Assembly: GCF_051900415.1 (NCBI RefSeq)
Contig: NZ_JBHZGL010000007.1
Coordinates: 62,001-126,000, forward strand
Reading direction: 5' to 3'
DNA: 64,000 nt
Origin: Frateuria_A sp051900415
GTDB taxonomy: Bacteria; Pseudomonadota; Gammaproteobacteria; Xanthomonadales; Rhodanobacteraceae
Each line of letters begins with the position of its first letter. Position 1 is the first letter of the stretch. The position numbers and the translations under genes are program-made. A model generated the notes under the pieces. It did not search any database and was not told the DNA's origin. It worked only from the letters and a program-made list of their open reading frames with translations. Of this stretch, positions 59,437-64,000 are shown in pieces.

Positions 59437-59605
59437 TCCTTCCCCCGCTCGGCGGGGAGGGTGCCCGAAGGGCGGATGGGGGTTGGCGGAGCGCGCCGCC
59501 GCGTTCCGCCGGGGCGGCTTCCTGATGTCCGGCGAGGGCGAAGCACCCGGCAAGGCTTCCCCCATCCGCCTGTCGGCACCCTCCCCCGCAAGCGGGGGAA
59601 GGCTC
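59435..59605. repeat. head-to-head pair of CCCCCATCCGCC elements
   Basis: An inverted element (59435-59483) begins immediately at the marR stop, and a direct one (59555-59605) ends just before the transporter stop. They fill the convergent gap and may form a bidirectional terminator. No gene is present. Confidence 0.7.
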
Positions 59606-59615
59606 ACTGGCTGGA

Positions 59616-61124
59616 TTACTTGATCCCGTGCATCAGCTTGTTGATCAGCGGCGAGATCAGCAGCAGCAACACGCCCGAGCCCACCAGCACCCAGAAGCAG
59701 AAGTTAAAACCCGACAGCGCCGAGGCGACGGTCATGCCGCTCTCGCCGCTGATCGAGCGCGCCACCAGGCCGGAGAAATCACCACCGGCCGCCAGCGACA
59801 GGAACCAGCCGCCCATCGCCAGGCCGACGAAGCGCGGCGGCGCGAGCTTGGTCACCATCGACAGACCGATCGGCGAGAGGCACAGCTCGCCCAGCGTCTG
59901 CATCACGTAGCACAACACCAGCGGCCAGAACGGGATCAGGCCGGTCGGCCCGAGCAGTTCCTTGAGCGCATACACCAGCACGATGAAGCCCAGGCCGTTG
60001 AAGATCAGGCCAAAGCTGAACTTGCGCGGGATCGAGGGCTCCGCATTGCGGCGCGAAAGCAGCGCCCACACCAGCGTCAGCAGCGGTGCGAACGTGAGAA
60101 TCGCCAGCGGCGTCACCGACTGAAACCAGCCGACCGGGAACACCCAGCCGCCGAACATCTCGCGGTCCACCCAGTTCTCGGCCAGGAAATTGAGCGATGT
60201 ACCGAACTGGAAGTAGAACGTCCAGAACACCACGCTGAAGACGAACACGATCAGCATGGCGATCACACGGTGGAGCTGTACCCGGTCATGGCGCATCGCC
60301 TCGACGATCAACGCCGCCGCCACGCCGATGAACAGCACGCCCAGCAGCCACTGCAGGCCCTCGGCGCCGACGTAGGCGAGCAGTGCATAGATCAACGGCA
60401 CGGCCACGGCGGTGCCGATCAGCACCCACAGCACGCGCAGGCGGTTTTCCATGCCCGCCAGCGGCCGGCCCACGCCCTTCAGGCCACGGCGGCCGAACCA
60501 GAACCACAGGAAGCTCAGCAGCATGCCCACGCCGGCGGCACCGAACACGATGCGGTAGTTCTGCTGCATCGGCGTGTCGGTGAAGTAGGCGGCCATCCAG
60601 CCGGTCAGCAGCGGCGCGACGAAGGCGCCGGCGTTGATGCCCATGTAGAAAAGGGTGAAGCCGCGGTCGCGGCGCGGGTCGTCGCGGCCATAGAGCTGGC
60701 CGACCATGGTCGAGATGTTGGGCTTGAACAGGCCGTCGCCGGCGATCACCAGCGCGAGGCCCAGCATCATCAGCGGTTGGCTTGGCACCAGCAGCGTGAA
60801 CAGGCCGGCGGCCATCACCGCTGCGCCAAGCAGGATCGAGCGCTGGTAGCCGATCACCCGGTCGGCCACATAGCCGCCGAAGATCGAGGCGGCGTAGATC
60901 AGCGCGGTGTACGCGCCGTAGATGCCGGCCGCCCAGCCCTGCCCCGCCGGATCGCCGTGGAAGAACTGCGCCACGATGTAGAGCACCAGCGCCCAGCTCA
61001 CGCTGTAATAGGCAAAGCGCTCCCAGAACTCGGTCATGAAGAGCATCCACAGCGGGCGCGGATGGCCGAGCAGCTGCGGATAGTCGGGCGCGGCGGCCGG
61101 CGCGGTTTCGGCGGTCTGGGTCAT
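59616..61124 (-). CDS. POT family proton-coupled peptide transporter
   Basis: A 502-aa MFS protein of the POT/PTR2 family with about 14 helices, importing di- and tripeptides with protons. The substrate/proton motif ExxER occurs in TEFWERFAYYS. The PTR2 signature FKPNISTMVGQLY follows the third helix pair. The start at 61124 gives MTQTAETAPAAAPDYPQLLG. It may bring in the tyrosine- and tryptophan-containing peptides used by the neighbouring catabolic genes, but that is only contextual. A REP lies upstream between it and kynA. Confidence 0.92.
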   Translation of the reverse strand: MTQTAETAPAAAPDYPQLLGHPRPLWMLFMTEFWERFAYYSVSWALVLYIVAQFFHGDPAGQGWAAGIYGAYTALIYAASIFGGYVADRVIGYQRSILLGAAVMAAGLFTLLVPSQPLMMLGLALVIAGDGLFKPNISTMVGQLYGRDDPRRDRGFTLFYMGINAGAFVAPLLTGWMAAYFTDTPMQQNYRIVFGAAGVGMLLSFLWFWFGRRGLKGVGRPLAGMENRLRVLWVLIGTAVAVPLIYALLAYVGAEGLQWLLGVLFIGVAAALIVEAMRHDRVQLHRVIAMLIVFVFSVVFWTFYFQFGTSLNFLAENWVDREMFGGWVFPVGWFQSVTPLAILTFAPLLTLVWALLSRRNAEPSIPRKFSFGLIFNGLGFIVLVYALKELLGPTGLIPFWPLVLCYVMQTLGELCLSPIGLSMVTKLAPPRFVGLAMGGWFLSLAAGGDFSGLVARSISGESGMTVASALSGFNFCFWVLVGSGVLLLLISPLINKLMHGIK

Positions 61125-61216
61125 GGATTCCCCTTGGCATGGAGGGACGCGCTCTTTGGCACGCCAATCGGTGACGTGTAACCGGCGCAAGGGCGCCGCG
61201 TCAATGGCGGTTTCCT

Positions 61217-61276
61217 GTAGGAGCGCCCTTGGGCGCGACCGCCCTGCACCACGGTCGCGCCCAAGGGCGCTCCTAC
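61217..61276. repeat. GTAG-type REP inverted repeat
   Basis: GTAGGAGCGCCCTTGGGCGC pairs with GCGCCCAAGGGCGCTCCTAC. This is nearly identical to the 6135 copy, and it lies just after the kynA stop. Confidence 0.87.
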
Positions 61277-61283
61277 AGACGCA

Positions 61284-62126
61284 TCACGTACCGAGCACCG
61301 TGCGCACGTCCAGCAACTCCGGGAAGAACTCCAGCTCCAGCGCCTTCTTCAGGAACGAGACGCCGGACGAACCGCCCGTGCCGCGCCGATGCCCGATGAT
61401 CCGCTCGACCGTTTTCATATGGCGGAAACGCCACAGCTGGAAGCTCTCCTCGACGTCCACCAGCTGTTCGCACAGATGGTATTCCGGCCAGAAATCGCCA
61501 CGCTGCTCGTAGATGCGCTTGAGTACCGGCAGCAGGCCGGGGTTGCGGCGGTAGGGTTGCGTCCAGTCACGCTCGATCAGTTCCACCGGCACCGCGTGGC
61601 CGCGGCGGGCGAGGTAGCGCAGGAACTCGTCGTAAAGGCTGGGTGCCTCAAGCACCTCGCGCAACTGCGCCTGCGCCGCCGGGTCATGGGCGAACACCGC
61701 CAGCATGTCGACGTGCTTGTTGCCCAGCGCGAACTCGATCAGCCGGTACTGCAGCGACTGGAAGCCCGAGGAGGGCCCCAGCATGTCGCGGAATTCCAGG
61801 TACTCGGCGGGGGTCAGTGTCTCCAGCACCGCCCACTGCTCGAACAGCTGGCGCTGCACCTGCTTCACGCGGGCCAGCACCTTCAGGCAGGCGTCCACGT
61901 CGTCCTTGCGCAAATCCTCGATCGCCGCCTTCAGCTCATGGATGACCAGCTTCATCCACAACTCCGAGACATGGTGCTGCACGATAAACAGCATCTCATC
62001 GTGGTGGCTGGTGAGCGGCCGCTGCGCGGACAGCAGCGTGCCCAGCTGCAGGTAGCCCCCGTAGGTCATCTTGCCGTTGAGGTCCGTCTCGATCCCGGCT
62101 TCGAGGTCGCGTTGGTTGTCGCCCAT
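61284..62126 (-). CDS. kynA: tryptophan 2,3-dioxygenase
   Basis: A 280-aa haem dioxygenase that opens the indole ring of tryptophan to N-formylkynurenine. Visible marks are MTYGGYLQLGTLLSAQRPLT, HHDEMLFIVQHHVSELWMKL with the distal His, GPSSGFQSLQYRLIEF, and the proximal His in LWRFRHMKTVERIIG followed by GTGGSSGVSFLKKAL. Start 62126 gives MGDNQRDLEAGIETDL. Other kynurenine-pathway genes are not in the window. It is divergent from pdhA by a 384-bp gap. Confidence 0.95.
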   Translation of the reverse strand: MGDNQRDLEAGIETDLNGKMTYGGYLQLGTLLSAQRPLTSHHDEMLFIVQHHVSELWMKLVIHELKAAIEDLRKDDVDACLKVLARVKQVQRQLFEQWAVLETLTPAEYLEFRDMLGPSSGFQSLQYRLIEFALGNKHVDMLAVFAHDPAAQAQLREVLEAPSLYDEFLRYLARRGHAVPVELIERDWTQPYRRNPGLLPVLKRIYEQRGDFWPEYHLCEQLVDVEESFQLWRFRHMKTVERIIGHRRGTGGSSGVSFLKKALELEFFPELLDVRTVLGT

Positions 62127-62268
62127 GGAGTGCTTTCCGTCCCTTTCGATCCAGGCCGCCATGGTAACGGGGGTGCTTCGCAGGCGCGCCTGATCCAGGA
62201 CAAGGGGAGCGCGGGCGGCAGCCATCGCCGATGCGACGCCGGATTGCTGTTGCGTGACCTGCGACCCC

Positions 62269-62294
62269 GCGGTCGCGCCCAAGGGCGCTCCTAC
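62269..62294. repeat. half REP element
   Basis: CGCGGTCGCGCCCAAGGGCG then CTCCTAC matches only the right arm of the GTAG-type REP. It lies in the 384-bp gap 62127-62510 between kynA and pdhA; nothing else is recognised there. Confidence 0.65.
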
Positions 62295-62510
62295 GGGAAC
62301 GCTGCAGCGGTGGGCGATTTGGCCGTTGCGCGGCCTCCTGCCGGCACCCTCCACACGCCCGCGCATGTTGCACCGTACCTTGCAGCGCAACACGCGCGCC
62401 TGCTATCAAAGGCGGTCTTTTCGGGCCGTTTGCGCGTGCCTGGCCCCGCTGGATGGGCCGCCGCCTCCCCAACGTATCCCATCTCCACTCCACCTTCACG
62501 GGAGCGAGTC

Positions 62511-63596
62511 GTGTCCATCGCCGCCAAGTTTGAAATCGAGTACCTGCAATACCTCGACGCCGAGGGCAAGCAGGTGCGTGACGACCTGCCTGCCTTTGCG
62601 CAGGACCTCAACCAGATGGTCGAGCTGTACAAGCTGATGCTGTCCACCCGCGTGTTCGACGCCAAGTCGATCGCACTGCAGCGCACCGGCAAGCTCGGCA
62701 CCTACGCCTCCTGCCTGGGCCACGAGGCCGCGCACGTGGGCATCGGCAGTGCCATGAAGCCGGAAGACGTGCTGGCGCCGAGCTACCGCGAGTACGGCGC
62801 GCAGCTCTACCGCGGCGTGCAGCCGCGCGAGGTCTACATGTACTGGGGCGGCGACGAGCGCGGCAACGATTACCAGAACGAGCCGGCCCGCCATGACTTC
62901 GCCTGGTCGGTGCCGATCGCCACGCAGTGCCTGCATGCGGCCGGTTCCGCGCTGGCGTTCAAGATCCGCGGCGAGAAGCGCGTGGCGGTGTGCACCATCG
63001 GCGACGGCGGCTCGTCCAAGGGCGACTTCTACGGCGCCATCAACATCGCCGGCGCGCAGAACCTGCCGATGGTCGCGGTGATCGTGAACAACCAGTGGGC
63101 CATCTCGGTGCCGCGCAAGATCCAGTCCGGCGCGCCGACGCTGGCGCAGAAGGGCATCGCCGCGGGCCTGTACTGCATCCAGGTGGACGGCAACGACATC
63201 ATCGCCGTGCGCAAGGCGATGGAGGACGCGCTCGAGCGCGCCCGCAACGGCGAGGGCGGCACCGTCATCGAGGCCGTCACCTACCGTCTGGGCGACCACA
63301 CCACCGCCGACGACGCTCGCCGCTACCGCGGCGAGCAGGAGGTCAAGGACGCCTGGGCGAAAGATCCGGTCAAGCGCCTGAAGAACTGGCTGGTGGCCAA
63401 GAAGGTGTGGGACGACAAGAAGGAAGAAGCCTGGAAGGCCGAGTGCGACGACTGGATGGACAACGAGGTCAACGCCTACCTCGAGACCAAGACCCAGCCG
63501 GTCACCGCGATGTTCGACTACACCTTCGCGGAAGTTCCCGCCGACCTGGAAAAGCAGCGCGACCTCGCGCTCTCGCTCGAGAACAAGGCTCACTGA
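62511..63596 (+). CDS. pdhA: pyruvate dehydrogenase E1 component, alpha subunit
   Basis: A 361-aa TPP-dependent E1-alpha of the heterotetrameric PDH type. The TPP motif is IGDGGSSKGDFYGAINIA with NNQWAIS downstream. The phosphorylation-loop equivalent YRLGDHTTADDARRYR is present. The start is GTG at 62511 with GGGAGCGAG upstream; in-frame codons before it are not family-like. The beta subunit starts 4 nt after its stop. A branched-chain oxoacid E1 is the main alternative, but length and motifs favour pyruvate. Confidence 0.92.
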   Translation: MSIAAKFEIEYLQYLDAEGKQVRDDLPAFAQDLNQMVELYKLMLSTRVFDAKSIALQRTGKLGTYASCLGHEAAHVGIGSAMKPEDVLAPSYREYGAQLYRGVQPREVYMYWGGDERGNDYQNEPARHDFAWSVPIATQCLHAAGSALAFKIRGEKRVAVCTIGDGGSSKGDFYGAINIAGAQNLPMVAVIVNNQWAISVPRKIQSGAPTLAQKGIAAGLYCIQVDGNDIIAVRKAMEDALERARNGEGGTVIEAVTYRLGDHTTADDARRYRGEQEVKDAWAKDPVKRLKNWLVAKKVWDDKKEEAWKAECDDWMDNEVNAYLETKTQPVTAMFDYTFAEVPADLEKQRDLALSLENKAH

Positions 63597-63599
63597 CCC

Positions 63600-64000
63600 A
63601 TGGCACAGATCACCCTTATCGAAGCAGTCACCCAGGCGCTCGCCTACGAGATGGCGCACGACGAATCGGTCGTGGTGCTGGGTGAGGACGTAGGCGTCAA
63701 CGGCGGCGTGTTCCGCGCGACCCAGGGCCTGCAGGAGAAGTTCGGCGAGCTGCGCGTGCTCGACACGCCGCTGGACGAAACCACCATCGCCGGCGTCACC
63801 GTCGGCCTGGCCGTGCAGGGCATGAAGCCCGTGGCCGAGGCCCAGTTCGAGGGCTTCATCTACCCGATGATGGAGCAGATCGCCTGCCACGCCGCGCGCC
63901 TGCGCAACCGCACCCGCGGCCGCCTCACCGTGCCGGCCGTGTGGCGCGCCCCGTGGGGCGGCGGCATCCGTGCGCCGGAGCATCATTCCGAGGCGAACGA
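63600..64000 (+). CDS. pdhB: pyruvate dehydrogenase E1 component, beta subunit (cut by window end)
   Basis: The first 133 codons of E1-beta. The sequence ITLIEAVTQALAYEMAHDES, then VVVLGEDVGVNGGVFRAT and ETTIAGVTVGLAVQGMKPVA, matches the family's N-terminal pyrimidine-binding domain. The frame stays open to base 64000. It begins 4 nt after the pdhA stop, so the two are co-translated as one E1 heterotetramer. An E2 gene would be expected next, beyond the window. Confidence 0.93.
   Translation, partial: MAQITLIEAVTQALAYEMAHDESVVVLGEDVGVNGGVFRATQGLQEKFGELRVLDTPLDETTIAGVTVGLAVQGMKPVAEAQFEGFIYPMMEQIACHAARLRNRTRGRLTVPAVWRAPWGGGIRAPEHHSEAN

Overview
The window is about 64 kb of high-GC, densely coded chromosome from a gammaproteobacterium. 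It looks like Xanthomonadales/Lysobacterales, most likely the denitrifying Rhodanobacter/Rhodanobacteraceae group. That is an inference from the combination of a class I fructose-bisphosphate aldolase, a copper nitrite reductase fused to cytochrome c, azurin, an [4Fe-4S] Fnr/Anr regulator, a homogentisate pathway, tryptophan dioxygenase, and many GTAG-type REP hairpins. No rRNA, tRNA, CRISPR array, phage or transposase gene was found.

Layout. 1-2.1 kb: the right edge of a surface-polysaccharide locus (rfbD fragment, manC). 2.1-5.9 kb: glmS, cystathionine beta-synthase and a DUF465 protein on the minus strand. 6.2-8.7 kb: two coupled DUF4398 envelope proteins and the pilus ATPase pilU. 8.9-14.8 kb: a complete six-gene Mrp-type cation/proton antiporter operon (mrpAB fused, C, D, E, F, G) with 4-bp overlaps at every junction. 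15-16 kb: a tandem universal-stress protein. 16.5-29 kb: central carbon metabolism (maiA-like GST, pgk, gph-like, tkt, class I fba, pyk, gap) with an outer-membrane barrel, a TonB-like protein, an S1/P1 nuclease and an MBL hydrolase. 29-54 kb: a low-oxygen/denitrification island. 54-59 kb: tyrosine/homogentisate catabolism (fah, hmgA, hppD) with a divergent MarR regulator. 59-64 kb: a POT peptide transporter, kynA, and the start of the pyruvate dehydrogenase operon (pdhA, pdhB cut by the window end).

How the island works. A cytochrome c/FTR1 iron permease and ferredoxin FdxA flank a ccoNOQP cbb3 oxidase operon that continues into ccoI, ccoS and azurin, followed by a group III truncated haemoglobin. 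Further on are tpx with a frameshifted membrane gene, then sco, nirV, nirK and nnrS on the minus strand. Beyond these are a divergent SDR/UspA/P-type ATPase set, a beta-CASP RNase-like MBL protein, the regulator fnr and the anaerobic haem gene hemN. I can read eight palindromes resembling Fnr/Anr boxes (TTGAY-N4-RTCAA) in front of these units. At seven, an activator centred at -41.5 would give a leader of about 18-25 nt, so the island looks like one oxygen-controlled regulon whose regulator is encoded inside it.

Intergenic DNA is unusually repeat-rich. There are GTAG-type REP inverted repeats, a GC-rich CTCACCCC/CTCTCCCC element, a CCCCCATCCGCC element often in head-to-head pairs, and a composite repeat of about 400 bp present twice plus a partial third copy. 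One of these elements supplies the C-terminus of a DUF559 gene whose 3' end is tandemly duplicated.
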